From JAKANT01 sp035502095 (GTDB taxonomy: Bacteria; Pseudomonadota; Gammaproteobacteria; Burkholderiales; Burkholderiaceae_F), in contig DATJUX010000011.1 in the NCBI GenBank assembly GCA_035502095.1, forward strand, positions 124,001-188,000: DNA of 64,000 nucleotides, written 5' to 3'. The translations under genes and the position numbers were made by a program. Below the pieces are notes generated by a model. That model made no database searches, had not been told where the DNA came from, and was given only the letters and a program-made list of their open reading frames with translations. Shown in pieces: positions 16,739 to 25,617 of the stretch (the stretch's first letter is position 1; each line of letters begins with the position of its first letter).

Positions 16739-17872
16739 ATGAACGCACCTGAAGGCGGCATCTCGCGCCGATCCAACCTGGATCCGACGCTGATCGGGCG
16801 CACGCCGCCGCTGCCCATCAGCACGTACTTCGATCGCGCGTGGTTCGAACGGGAAATGCTGCTCCTGTTCGACAAGGGCACCGGATACGTCGGCCATGAG
16901 CTGATGGTGCCCGAGGTAGGCGACTACAAGACGCTGCCGTGGACCGAACACGGCAAAGCTCTGGTTCACGGTCCGGACGGCATCCACCTGATGTCCAACA
17001 CGTGCCGCCATCGCCAGGGCCTGCTGCTCGAAGGGCGCGGCCACGTGCAGAACATCGTCTGCCCGTTGCATCGCTGGACGTACGACCTCAACGGCAAGCT
17101 CCTCGGCGCGCCGGACTTCGATCGCACGCCCGAATGCGCGCTGCCCAAGGTGCCGGTCCAGCAGTGGCACGGGCTGCTGTTTTCCGGGCCGCGCGACGTC
17201 GCGGCCGATCTCGCGGACTTCCCGCTCGCCGCCGACTACGACTTCTCCGGCTACGTCTACGACCGGCTGGTCGTCGACGAGTGTCCGTTCAACTGGAAGA
17301 ACTTCCTCGAGATCTTCCTCGAGCTGTATCACGTCGAGGCGATGCATCCGGGCCTGCAGAAGTGGGTCGACGCCGGCAACTACGAGTGGGGCTTCGGCCG
17401 GCAATGGAGCTACCAGATCCTCGGCATCAAGGATGAGCTCAAGGTGCAGGTTTCGCCGAACTACCAGCGCTATCGCGACGCGATCCTGCAGTTCTCCGGC
17501 GGCGCGCTGCCGAAATACGGCACGGTCTGGTCGATCCTGTACCCGAACGTCATGCTCGAGTGGTATCCGCACGCGCTCGTCGTGAGCACGCTGATCCCGC
17601 GCACCCCGGATCACACCACCAACATCGTCGAGTTCTACTACCCGGAAGAGATCAAGGCGTTCGAGCCGCAGATCGTCGAAGCGCACCAGGCCGCGTACGC
17701 CGAGAGCGCCGCCGAGGATGCCGCTATCTGCACCCGCCTGCACCGTGGCCGCAAGGCGCTGTGGCGCGGCGGCGAGGACGACGCCGGGCCGTTCCACACA
17801 CCGCACGAGGACGGCATCATCCACCTGCACGACTGGATCCGGCGCGAGATGGGCCAGCGGCGCACCCTCTAG
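16739..17872 (+). CDS. Rieske [2Fe-2S] oxygenase, catalytic (alpha) subunit
   Basis: An aromatic-ring-hydroxylating or demethylase-type oxygenase component of 377 residues. The Rieske cluster ligands are C-R-H and C-P-L-H (16 residues between them) near residues 90-115. The mononuclear iron site is the His pair in ELYHVEAMHPG near residue 190, with the final carboxylate ligand probably in the C-terminal part. No beta subunit, ferredoxin or reductase lies beside it, so it must use electron-transfer partners encoded elsewhere. The substrate cannot be told from sequence. The ATG at 16739 is preferred to the GTG at 16712. Confidence 0.88.
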   Translation: MNAPEGGISRRSNLDPTLIGRTPPLPISTYFDRAWFEREMLLLFDKGTGYVGHELMVPEVGDYKTLPWTEHGKALVHGPDGIHLMSNTCRHRQGLLLEGRGHVQNIVCPLHRWTYDLNGKLLGAPDFDRTPECALPKVPVQQWHGLLFSGPRDVAADLADFPLAADYDFSGYVYDRLVVDECPFNWKNFLEIFLELYHVEAMHPGLQKWVDAGNYEWGFGRQWSYQILGIKDELKVQVSPNYQRYRDAILQFSGGALPKYGTVWSILYPNVMLEWYPHALVVSTLIPRTPDHTTNIVEFYYPEEIKAFEPQIVEAHQAAYAESAAEDAAICTRLHRGRKALWRGGEDDAGPFHTPHEDGIIHLHDWIRREMGQRRTL

Positions 17873-17883
17873 CGGCGACAGAC

Positions 17884-17920
17884 GAAGGGCCTCGCGTCCC
17901 GGGGGAAGCAGAGGCCCTTC
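17884..17920. terminator. Hairpin between convergent genes
   Basis: A perfect ten-base inverted repeat (GAAGGGCCTC at 17884-17893 and its complement at 17911-17920) with a 17-base loop lies between the Rieske and usp stops. There is no strong T-run; it is a probable bidirectional transcription end. Confidence 0.5.
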
Positions 17921-17956
17921 AAGTGGCGGGCTCGACGCCCGCGCTGCGTGGCGTAT

Positions 17957-18391
17957 CTACCGATACACCATGACCGGAATCTTCGAGTGCGTCAGCACCT
18001 TTTGCGTTTCGCTTCCCAGCAGCACCGCGTTCAGTCCGCGCCGCCCGTGCGAGGCCATGAAGATCACTTCGCAGCCGTTTTCCACCGCCGCTTCGATGAT
18101 CGCCTCGTACGGAGAAAACGACTTGCTCACGCTGGTCTCGAACTCCACCCCGGCGGCCATCGCGATCGACTCGATCTGCTTCAGCCGTTCCTTCGCGATC
18201 GACTCGGTGCGCTTCTCGAAGACCTCGAACGTCTCGGGCCGGTACTCGGACATCGACGAGTACGAATAGGGCTCGATCGCCGTCATGCCCACGATCTTCG
18301 CGCCGAGTTTCTTCGCCACCTCCACCGCGCCGCGGATCGCCTTGACCGACAGTTCCGAACCATCGGTCGGGACCAGGATCTTGCGGATCAT
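17957..18391 (-). CDS. Universal stress protein (UspA family)
   Basis: A 144-residue cytoplasmic protein of one Usp domain. It starts MIRKILVPTDGSELS, and the ATP-binding signature G-2X-G-9X-G-S is present in HGRRGLNAVLLGSET, followed by the last strand HSKIPVMVYR. This places it in the nucleotide-binding class of Usp proteins. The start is taken at ATG 18391; the open frame extends to 18430 without better support. Monocistronic; no partner gene gives a clue to its specific stress. Confidence 0.9.
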   Translation of the reverse strand: MIRKILVPTDGSELSVKAIRGAVEVAKKLGAKIVGMTAIEPYSYSSMSEYRPETFEVFEKRTESIAKERLKQIESIAMAAGVEFETSVSKSFSPYEAIIEAAVENGCEVIFMASHGRRGLNAVLLGSETQKVLTHSKIPVMVYR

Positions 18392-18454
18392 CTGCGTTCT
18401 CCAATGCAGGCCGAACGCGATGTGGGACAAGGATGCGACGACGCGTGGCGTGCG

Positions 18455-19267
18455 TCAATCGGAAGTTTCTTTGTCCGCGCCGCGCTCGGCGATTCGTTGC
18501 AATGCGCAGGCCGCTAGCGCGAGGCCAAGGCTAGCCGTGACCGTGACGACCGACCCGTAGCCCGCGCACGCGAGAGCCGCGCCCCCGCTTGTTTTCCCGC
18601 GCACCGGTTCGTCCGAGTAGACCGCGGGGATACGGAATTTGGACACACGAACCCGCCCATTGGCATCGACCTTCTCCCGCGCAAATCCGTGATGCCGTCG
18701 CAATCGATACCGCACTTTGGCGAGCAGCGGATCGCCGTCGACGAGCGCGAGGTCGGTGATCGCGATGCGGGTCGGATCGGTGCGGCCGCCGCCGGCACCG
18801 CTGGTGAACGCGGCGATCCCGCGCGCGCGGCATGCGGCGAGCAGCGCGGCCTTCGCCGCGACCTGATCGATGCAGTCGAGCACCGCATCGCACGGAGGCA
18901 CGATCGCCGCCGCGTTTTCCGGCGTCGCGAAGTCTTCGATGCAGCTCACGCGCGCGCCTGGATTGATCGCGGCGATGCGTTCGGCCATCGCCGCCACCTT
19001 GGACCGGCCGAACTCGTCGCCCAGCGCGTGCACCTGGCGGTTGGTGTTGCTCTCGGCAATGTGATCGAGATCGATCAGCGTGAGGGCGCCGATCGCCGAG
19101 CGTGCCAGCGCCTCGGCGGCCCACGACCCGACGCCGCCGATCCCGACCACCACCACGTGCGCTGCACGCAGCCGCTCGTACGCACGCGCGCCGTACAGGC
19201 GCGCGACGCCGCCGAAGCGCCGCTCGAGATCGGACTCGCCGAGCGGTTGCGTAGCGCGCGGATTCAC
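18455..19267 (-). CDS. tcdA: tRNA threonylcarbamoyladenosine dehydratase (TcdA/CsdL)
   Basis: An E1-like, ATP-dependent enzyme (270 residues) that cyclises t6A at position 37 of ANN-decoding tRNAs to ct6A. The Rossmann motif is VVVGIGGVGSWAAEAL; NTNRQ and LDCIDQVAAKAAL match the ThiF/MoeB fold; the C-terminal part carries SGGAALACAGYGS. No CsdE/CsdA partners are adjacent. The start is GTG at 19267, four bases after the stop of the TerB-DUF697 gene, so the two are probably one transcript. The t6A-forming tsaC lies at 53.4-54.4 kb, unlinked. Confidence 0.9.
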   Translation of the reverse strand: MNPRATQPLGESDLERRFGGVARLYGARAYERLRAAHVVVVGIGGVGSWAAEALARSAIGALTLIDLDHIAESNTNRQVHALGDEFGRSKVAAMAERIAAINPGARVSCIEDFATPENAAAIVPPCDAVLDCIDQVAAKAALLAACRARGIAAFTSGAGGGRTDPTRIAITDLALVDGDPLLAKVRYRLRRHHGFAREKVDANGRVRVSKFRIPAVYSDEPVRGKTSGGAALACAGYGSVVTVTASLGLALAACALQRIAERGADKETSD

Positions 19268-19271
19268 GTTC

Positions 19272-20198
19272 TCATGCCTCGCGCACGAGGCCCGCGAGGC
19301 GCGCGCTGTCGATAGTGCCGACGCGACGGGCGATCTCCGGCCGATGCCGCGCCTGCAATACCTTGGCCTGGCCAAGCATCGCCGCGTAGGCGTGTTGCAG
19401 CATCGCGGCACTCATGACCCGGCCGCCCGCGTAGTACTGCTGCGCGACGCGACCGAGCGCATACGTGGTCGCAAAAGAAATCGCGGCGCCGGTTGCACCC
19501 CGAGCGATGGCGCCGGCGAGGTCGCCGGCCGCGGCACCGAACAACCCGCCCGCGAGGCTGCGCCCGATCTGCTCGAGGTATTGCCCGGTCAACGAAACGC
19601 CTGCCGCGGCGAGGAAATCCTTCACGCTGGCGCGGTCGAGCTGGCATCCGTGCGACGCACCGATGCGATGAACCATCCGCATCTGGAGCGCGGGGATCGC
19701 GACCGCTGCCAGGGCGTGCGGCAGCAATTCGAGCGCACCGCTCGTGATGGCCGCATCGAGTATGAGCTTGTCGAGCGCGTCGCCCGTCGCTGCACTGCCA
19801 TTTTCCTTGGCCGGAGCGACCGCTGCGGCAGCGATCGCATCGGTCGCCACCGCCGGCTCGACGATCTGCGGCTGGCTCAGGCCAAGCGCGCGCCCGAGCT
19901 CGGCGAGAAAGCGCGTCTCGGCATCGTTGCGCAATCCGTCTGCGTCGCAGACTCCGACCGCAAGCTCGAACGCGAGCTGGCGCCACGGCGCGGACTCGAG
20001 ATCGGCCGCCAGCGCGCCGAGGTCGATGCGCCCGAGCAGCACGTCCTGCAGGAGCGACGGAAGGTTCAGCTCGGCTCCGGTTCCGAGCGCTTCGGCCACA
20101 TGGCACAGTTGTGCGCGCTCGCGTTCATCCTGCGTGCCATCGGCGAACGCCGCCGCAAGCGCGATCGCGAGCATCGCGCGCTGTTGCTTCGCCTGCAT
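19272..20198 (-). CDS. TerB-like / DUF697 membrane-associated protein
   Basis: A 308-residue protein with two parts. Residues 1-110 are a helical TerB-like module (ALAAAFADGTQDERER and later LAVGVCDADGLRNDAETRFL, the acidic loops typical of the fold). Residues about 140-265 resemble DUF697, a helical domain often attached to membrane GTPases (LPHALAAVAIPALQMRMVHR to FATTYALGRVAQQYYAGG). The central Ala-rich stretch links them. The start is ATG 20198. It lies between an MFS gene (32 bases upstream) and tcdA (four bases downstream). Function unknown; TerB/DUF697 pairs are linked to membrane stress in other settings. Confidence 0.7.
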   Translation of the reverse strand: MQAKQQRAMLAIALAAAFADGTQDERERAQLCHVAEALGTGAELNLPSLLQDVLLGRIDLGALAADLESAPWRQLAFELAVGVCDADGLRNDAETRFLAELGRALGLSQPQIVEPAVATDAIAAAAVAPAKENGSAATGDALDKLILDAAITSGALELLPHALAAVAIPALQMRMVHRIGASHGCQLDRASVKDFLAAAGVSLTGQYLEQIGRSLAGGLFGAAAGDLAGAIARGATGAAISFATTYALGRVAQQYYAGGRVMSAAMLQHAYAAMLGQAKVLQARHRPEIARRVGTIDSARLAGLVREA

Positions 20199-20230
20199 CG
20201 CCGCGCCTCGATGCGTGCCGCGGTGCTGTG

Positions 20231-21472
20231 CTATGCGGCGCGCCGCTGCTGCGCGGCGGGGCGCGCCGCCGCCACGCGGTTCTCGCGAATCGGCAGGTTC
20301 ACCAGCGCCGCGCCGGCCGCGAGCAGTGCGTCGGCATACCACATCCAGAGGTAGCTGCCCTGCTGCGTCACCACGATGCCGCCCAGCCACGCTCCGAAGA
20401 ACGCGCCGACCTGGTGCGACAGCAAGGTCAGCCCGAACAGCGTGGCGAGATACTTCGTGCCGAACAGCTTGCCGACCACCGCGGCCGTCGGCGGCACCGT
20501 CGCCAGCCACGTGAAGCCGAGGCCGATCGCGAAGAAGTAGAAGGTCATCTCGGTCTTCGGTGCTGCGAGATAAAGGAGCACCAGCACCGTGCGCGACGCG
20601 TACATCCAGGCGAGGATGTATTTGCTGCGGAAGCGCTGCACCCAGTAGCCGGCGGTGAGGCTGCCGGCAATGTTGGCGAGGCCGATCAGCGCGAGCGACC
20701 AGCTGGCGACGCTCGCGGGCAGGCCGCAAAGATTCACCTCGCCCGGCAGGTGCGTGACGAGAAATGCGATGTGGAAGCCGCACGTGAAGAAGCCGGCGTG
20801 CAGCAGCAGGTAGCTGCGATCCGCCAACGAAGTGCGCAGCGCGCCGCGCAACCCGCCGTCGTCCGCGCCGGCGACGGTCTTCGCGGTCGATGCCACGGCG
20901 GGCCGGCGCAGCAAACGGGCGAGCGGGAGAGCCGCGAGGGTGATGACCGCCATCGACCACAGTGCACCCATCCACCCGAGCGCCGCGATCAGGCGTTGCG
21001 CCAGCGGCGCGAACACGAACTGGCCGAACGAGCCGCCGGCGTTGATCACTCCCGACGCGAAGCCGCGCCGCTCGGCCGGCAGCCGCTGCGCGGCGGCGGC
21101 GATCAGCACCGAGAAGCTGCCGGCACCCGAGCCGCCCGCGCTGAGAAATCCGATCGCGAAGATGAGGCCGAAGGTGCTGGTCATCAGCGGCGTCACCGCT
21201 GTGCCGAGAGCCAGGACGAGGATGCCTGCTGCAAGCACGCGCCCCGTGCCGTAACGATCCGCGAACGCGCCGGCGATCGGTTGCACCGCGCCCCAGATGA
21301 ACTGGCTCACCGCCATCGCAAAGCTGATCGATGCGATGCCGAGCCCGGTCGCCGTATTCAGCGGCGAAACGAACAATCCCATCGACTGGCGCATGCCCAT
21401 CGTCACCATCAGGAACGCGGCGCCGGTGAGGATCACCATCCATGTGGCACGCGGCGAAGTCGTGGTCGTCAT
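20231..21472 (-). CDS. MFS transporter
   Basis: A 413-residue inner-membrane carrier with the 12-helix major facilitator pattern. The loop 2-3 signature is seen as GAFADRYGTGRV, and conserved motifs occur in the second half (SLTAGYWVQRFRSKYIL). It resembles the broad anion/monocarboxylate-like MFS group; the substrate cannot be assigned. The start ATG at 21472 follows a hydrophilic N-terminus MTTTTSPRATW. It is first in an apparent operon with the TerB-DUF697 gene and tcdA. Divergent from the Bug receptor gene, which may point to organic-acid transport. Confidence 0.85.
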   Translation of the reverse strand: MTTTTSPRATWMVILTGAAFLMVTMGMRQSMGLFVSPLNTATGLGIASISFAMAVSQFIWGAVQPIAGAFADRYGTGRVLAAGILVLALGTAVTPLMTSTFGLIFAIGFLSAGGSGAGSFSVLIAAAAQRLPAERRGFASGVINAGGSFGQFVFAPLAQRLIAALGWMGALWSMAVITLAALPLARLLRRPAVASTAKTVAGADDGGLRGALRTSLADRSYLLLHAGFFTCGFHIAFLVTHLPGEVNLCGLPASVASWSLALIGLANIAGSLTAGYWVQRFRSKYILAWMYASRTVLVLLYLAAPKTEMTFYFFAIGLGFTWLATVPPTAAVVGKLFGTKYLATLFGLTLLSHQVGAFFGAWLGGIVVTQQGSYLWMWYADALLAAGAALVNLPIRENRVAAARPAAQQRRAA

Positions 21473-21669
21473 GCTTGTTCCGGGAGCAATCCAGTGGACC
21501 GGGCGATGGTACGCCGGGCCATCGCGAAAAGTCCGCGCCCGCCGACCGGACTTCCGTCCGTGCCGGTCGCTGCGATGCACGTGCTACGCTGAAATCGTCC
21601 ACCCCGCTCCAACATCCACCGCGAATCCCGCCCGCAACAGGCGTGCATTTCCTCTTGGAGAGTTTCCTG

Positions 21670-22644
21670 ATGTCGCATCTGACACGACTGGTCGCGGCGC
21701 TGCTGCTCGCAGCCGCCGCGACCGGAGCCGTTGCGCAGACCTACCCTGATCGGCCGATCCGCCTGATCATCCCGTTTCCGCCGGGCGGAACGACCGACAT
21801 CATCGGCCGTCTGGTCGCCGACGAACTGGGCAAGGAGCTGGGCCAGGCGGTCGTGGTGGAAAACCGCGGCGGCGGCGGCGGGGCGATCGGCGCGATCGAA
21901 GTCGCACGTGCGACTCCGGACGGCTACACGATCGGCGTCGCGACGGTATCGACGATGGCGGTGAATCCCGCGTGCAATCCGAAGCTTCCGTACAGGTCGC
22001 CCGACGACTTTTCGATGATCACGAATCTCGCCGCCGTGCCGAACGTGATCGCCGTCAATCCGGATCGGGTCAAGGCGCAGAGCATGAGCGAGTTCGTGGC
22101 GTGGTTGAGAGCCAACCCCGGCCGCGTGTCCTACGCCTCATCAGGCACGTGCGGCATCGGCCACATGATGGGCGAGCTGTTCAAGGTCACTTCGGGCACG
22201 TTCCTCGTCCACATTCCGTATCGTGGCGCCGGGCCGGCGCTGAACGATGTGATCGGCGGCCAGGTCGAGGTCCTGTTCGACAACCTCCCGTCCTCGCTGC
22301 CGCACATCCAGGCAGGGCGCCTGCGGGCGCTCGCGGTCGCTGCGCCGAAGAGGCTGGACGTGCTGCCGAACGTGCCCACGCTCGCCGAGTTGCATCTGGC
22401 GCCGGTCAACGATCAGGTCTGGTACGGGCTCGTCGCACCGGCGAAGACCTCCGAGGCCATTGTCAAGCGGTTGCACGCCGCGGCGATCAAGGTGCTCGCG
22501 CTGCCGGATGTCCGCAACAAGCTGCGCGCGCAAGGCGCCGAGCCGGTCGGCAACACGCCCGAGCAGTTCCGGGCCCAGATCATCTCCGAGCGCGACAAGA
22601 TGATCGGCCTGGTCAACCGCCAGGGCATCAAGCTCGAGCAGTAG
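21670..22644 (+). CDS. Bug-family periplasmic solute receptor (TctC-like)
   Basis: A 324-residue extracytoplasmic binding protein of the Bug family, which is hugely expanded in Burkholderiales and binds carboxylates and related solutes. Signal peptide residues 1-23 (LLLAAAATGAVAQ); the mature start TYPDRPIRLIIPFPPGGTTD is diagnostic. Two beta-alpha lobes follow (VENRGGGGGAIGA, HIPYRGAGPALNDVIGGQV). GGAG lies nine bases before ATG 21670. No TctA/TctB membrane genes are adjacent, as is usual for orphan Bug receptors. The ligand is unknown. Confidence 0.93.
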   Translation: MSHLTRLVAALLLAAAATGAVAQTYPDRPIRLIIPFPPGGTTDIIGRLVADELGKELGQAVVVENRGGGGGAIGAIEVARATPDGYTIGVATVSTMAVNPACNPKLPYRSPDDFSMITNLAAVPNVIAVNPDRVKAQSMSEFVAWLRANPGRVSYASSGTCGIGHMMGELFKVTSGTFLVHIPYRGAGPALNDVIGGQVEVLFDNLPSSLPHIQAGRLRALAVAAPKRLDVLPNVPTLAELHLAPVNDQVWYGLVAPAKTSEAIVKRLHAAAIKVLALPDVRNKLRAQGAEPVGNTPEQFRAQIISERDKMIGLVNRQGIKLEQ

Positions 22645-22907
22645 AGAATCCGGCGCCCCCCGCCGGTCGCCGGCGCAATCGCGCGCGCGTCTGCGCGGCG
22701 ACGGTGAGCGCGGCTTTTGCCTGCTCGGGCGGCAATTCGGCAGTCGCGCGCAGGATGCCCGCGAGGCGCGCTCTCCTGGCCGCATACGCGGAGGCCAGGG
22801 CCACGCCGAGCGCCTCGCCGACTGGAGGCGTCGAGCGCCCGATCGTGCGGTCGAGTTGCTCGGCCGCACCTCCTCGGCGTCGGGTTTGCGACAATCCCGG
22901 GGCCGAG

Positions 22908-23819
22908 ATGCAAAAAGATTCGCTGCTCACCGCGTCGCCGTTTCTGGCCTGGTTCTTCGTGGCAGTCTGGGGTTGCGGGTACATCGCTACGAAGACCGGC
23001 CTGCAATATGCGCCGCCGTTCACGTTTCTCGCGCTGCGGTTCGCGGTCGGGTTGTTGCTGCTGGGTCCGCTTGTTTTCTACCTGCGGCGGCGCGATCCGA
23101 TCCGCTGGCCGGCGGCGCCGCGCGAGTGGATGCATGTGATCGTGGCCGGCCTGCTCATGCACGCCGCGAACCTCGGCGCCAGCCACTACTCGCAATACCT
23201 GGGTATGTCCGCCGGCGTGACGGCCCTCGTGCTCGCGGCCCAGCCGCTGGCTACCGCGGTAATCGCGGCCCCGCTGCTGGGAGAACGGCTGCGTCCGGCC
23301 CAATGGCTCGGCGTATTCACAGGTCTGGCCGGCGTCGGGCTGGTGGTCTGGCACAAGATCGACATCCGCGCCGTCAGCGCAGGGGCGGCGACGGCCGCGC
23401 TGACGGCGCTCGCCGCGATCACGATCGGAACGCTCTACCAGCGTGCGTTCTGCGGAACGCTCGACCTGCGCGCCGGATCGGTGATCCAGTTCAGCGCCAC
23501 GCTGGTCACGATGGTGCCGCTTGCGATCATCGTCGAGGGTGCGCCCCTGCGCTTCGGCTGGCCGCTGGTCGCCGCCCTCGGGTTCCTCGTCATCTTCGCC
23601 TCGATCTTCGCCGTCAACGCCCTGCACACGCTGATGCGGCGGGGCGAGGCGACGCGGGTCACCAGCCTGCTCTACCTCACGCCGATTTTCGCCGTGGTGC
23701 TCGAATGGCTGCTGTTTGCGGTCGTGCCGACGGCATTGACCGTGGTGGGCATCACCGTGACCTGCGTCGGCGTGGCCCTCGTGGCGTGGCAGCCGCGGAT
23801 CGCGCCGGGTCGCGCATGA
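22908..23819 (+). CDS. EamA/DMT-superfamily transporter
   Basis: A 303-residue membrane protein with two five-helix EamA repeats (first starting at FLAWFFVAVWGCGYIATK, second after residue 160), probably exporting a metabolite. The inner stop TGA (23817-23819) overlaps the ATG of the next gene, so translation is coupled. The 263-base gap upstream (22645-22907) has no gene I can support. The substrate is unknown; the downstream ChaC and PdxH suggest nitrogen or vitamin metabolism only weakly. Confidence 0.88.
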   Translation: MQKDSLLTASPFLAWFFVAVWGCGYIATKTGLQYAPPFTFLALRFAVGLLLLGPLVFYLRRRDPIRWPAAPREWMHVIVAGLLMHAANLGASHYSQYLGMSAGVTALVLAAQPLATAVIAAPLLGERLRPAQWLGVFTGLAGVGLVVWHKIDIRAVSAGAATAALTALAAITIGTLYQRAFCGTLDLRAGSVIQFSATLVTMVPLAIIVEGAPLRFGWPLVAALGFLVIFASIFAVNALHTLMRRGEATRVTSLLYLTPIFAVVLEWLLFAVVPTALTVVGITVTCVGVALVAWQPRIAPGRA

Positions 23820-24970
23820 CGATCCTGCCCTGCATCCTGCTGGTCGTGTCGGCGCACATCGTCTTCACCGGCGCCCGCGTCACGTCGTCGCTGTACGCGC
23901 TCGCCAACGGCGCTTCTACCTTCACCGTCGGCGTCCTGATGGCGCTGTTCGCCCTGGTGCCGATGCTGACGGCCGTGCGCGCGGGCAAGTGGCTCGATCG
24001 GGTCGGGCCGCTGCGCCCGCTTGCTGCCGCGAGCTCGCTCATCCTGGCCGGGATCGTGCTGCCGGCCGCCTTCCCTTATCCCGTAGCCGACCTCGGTCCG
24101 CTGCTCGTTGGCGTGGCGCTGATCGGGACGGGCCAGATGCTGGCGCAGATCACCGTGCAGGACCTGGTCGGGCGCTCGGCGGCCCCCGACGAGCGCACGA
24201 TCGCCTTCTCGTGGCTGGCGCTGGGCGTTTCGGTGTCGGGCTTCACCGGACCGGTCAGCGCGGGTTTCATCATCGATACCCTCGGCCATCGCGCCGCGTT
24301 CGCCACGTTCTCGGTCGTCACCCTGGCGATGTTCGGCCTGCTCGCGTGGCTGTGGCGGGATCTGCCGGGCCCGATGGGCGCACGCTCGGCGGACGAGGAG
24401 CGGCCGTTCTTCGACCTGCTGCGCGCGCCGCCGGTTCGCAACGTCCTGCTGACCACTACGCTGATCTCGATGGCCTGGGACCTGCAGACGTTCATGGTGC
24501 CGGTGCACGGCACGCGGGTCGGCCTGACCGCCTCGCAGATCGGCCTCGTGCTGGGCAGTTTTGCCGTCGCGACCTTCACGATCCGCCTCGCGATGCCCTG
24601 GCTTTCCCGCACCTACCACGAGTGGCAGGTGCTGACGTTCACGCTGTTCACCGCCGCGCTCGCCTTTGTCGTGATGCCGCTGCTCGACAGCCTGCTGCCG
24701 CTGGCGGGCTGCGCTTTCCTGCTAGGCCTCGGCCTGGGCGCCGCGCAGCCGAACGTGATGTCGCTCCTGCACGAGCACTCGCCGACGGGCCGCGTGGGCG
24801 AAGCGCTGGGCCTGCGCACGACCATCATGAACAGCAGTCATGTCGTGCTGCCGCTGGTCTTCGGCGCCGCGGGCGCCGTGATCGGGGCCGCCTCGGTGTT
24901 CTGGATAATGGCCATGATGCTTGCCGGCGGCGGGTACGCATCCGCGCGCCGGCTGCACAACGAGCGATGA
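23816..24970 (+). CDS. MFS transporter
   Basis: A 384-residue, about 12-helix carrier. GKWLDRVGPLRPL matches the MFS loop 2-3 signature, and the second half begins near the cytoplasmic loop RSADEERPFFDLL. It overlaps the EamA gene by four bases (ATGA) and is itself overlapped by chaC in the same way. Two different exporters in one coupled transcript is unusual. Substrate unknown. Confidence 0.87.
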   Translation: MTILPCILLVVSAHIVFTGARVTSSLYALANGASTFTVGVLMALFALVPMLTAVRAGKWLDRVGPLRPLAAASSLILAGIVLPAAFPYPVADLGPLLVGVALIGTGQMLAQITVQDLVGRSAAPDERTIAFSWLALGVSVSGFTGPVSAGFIIDTLGHRAAFATFSVVTLAMFGLLAWLWRDLPGPMGARSADEERPFFDLLRAPPVRNVLLTTTLISMAWDLQTFMVPVHGTRVGLTASQIGLVLGSFAVATFTIRLAMPWLSRTYHEWQVLTFTLFTAALAFVVMPLLDSLLPLAGCAFLLGLGLGAAQPNVMSLLHEHSPTGRVGEALGLRTTIMNSSHVVLPLVFGAAGAVIGAASVFWIMAMMLAGGGYASARRLHNER

Positions 24971-25617
24971 AAGTCCCGCCCTTTGCACGGCTCGGACCGG
25001 CCGAACTGGCCGCGTCGCTCGATGCCGCGCTCGCGCACTGGGATGGCCACAGCCCGCTCTGGGTGTTCGGCTACGGGTCGCTGATCTGGAAGCCGGAACT
25101 GGAGTTCGACCTGCGTGTGCCGGCGCGGGTCTTTGGCTACCACCGCCGGCTGTGCCTGCGCTCGATCCGGTACCGGGGCTCGTTCGATTGCCCCGGCATC
25201 GTCGCCGGTCTGGACCGCGGAGGCTGTTGCGCCGGCCTGGCGTACCGCATCAGGCCGGAGCGGCTGCACGCCCAGTTCGAGCGCCTCTGGGAGCGCGAGA
25301 TGTTCATGGGTTCCTACGACCCGCGCTGGCTGCGCGCCCAGCGACTCGACGAGGAGGACCGCTTCGAAGCGATCGCGTTCATCGTGCGCCACGACGCGCC
25401 GAACTATGCCGGCCGCCTGCACGAGCGGGAACTGATCGACATCCTGACGCGCGCGTGCGGCCACTACGGCTCCAGCCTCGACTACCTCCTGCGCACGGTC
25501 GAGAGCCTGCGCGCCCACGGCGTGCCCGATCCGCACCTCGAGCGCCTCGCCCACAAGGCGCAACACTATCTTGCCCAGCGGGATCCGCCTCATCCGGAGC
25601 CCCTGCACACGCCATGA
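24967..25617 (+). CDS. chaC: Glutathione-specific gamma-glutamylcyclotransferase (ChaC family)
   Basis: Cleaves glutathione to 5-oxoproline and Cys-Gly. A 216-residue cytoplasmic enzyme with the family signature WVFGYGSLIWKPE (residues 33-45) and the conserved LCLRSIRYRGS segment; the catalytic Glu probably lies in the WEREMFMGSYDP region. ATG at 24967 overlaps the MFS stop (ATGA), and its own stop overlaps the pdxH ATG. The context implies coordinated translation of transport, glutathione turnover and PLP salvage. Confidence 0.9.
   Translation: MKVPPFARLGPAELAASLDAALAHWDGHSPLWVFGYGSLIWKPELEFDLRVPARVFGYHRRLCLRSIRYRGSFDCPGIVAGLDRGGCCAGLAYRIRPERLHAQFERLWEREMFMGSYDPRWLRAQRLDEEDRFEAIAFIVRHDAPNYAGRLHERELIDILTRACGHYGSSLDYLLRTVESLRAHGVPDPHLERLAHKAQHYLAQRDPPHPEPLHTP

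Noticed and set aside
22628..23023. Minus-strand frame in the gap before the EamA gene
   Set aside because: Its second half looks mildly protein-like, but it overlaps the EamA start, has no start codon with a ribosome-binding site in the gap and no family I recognise.
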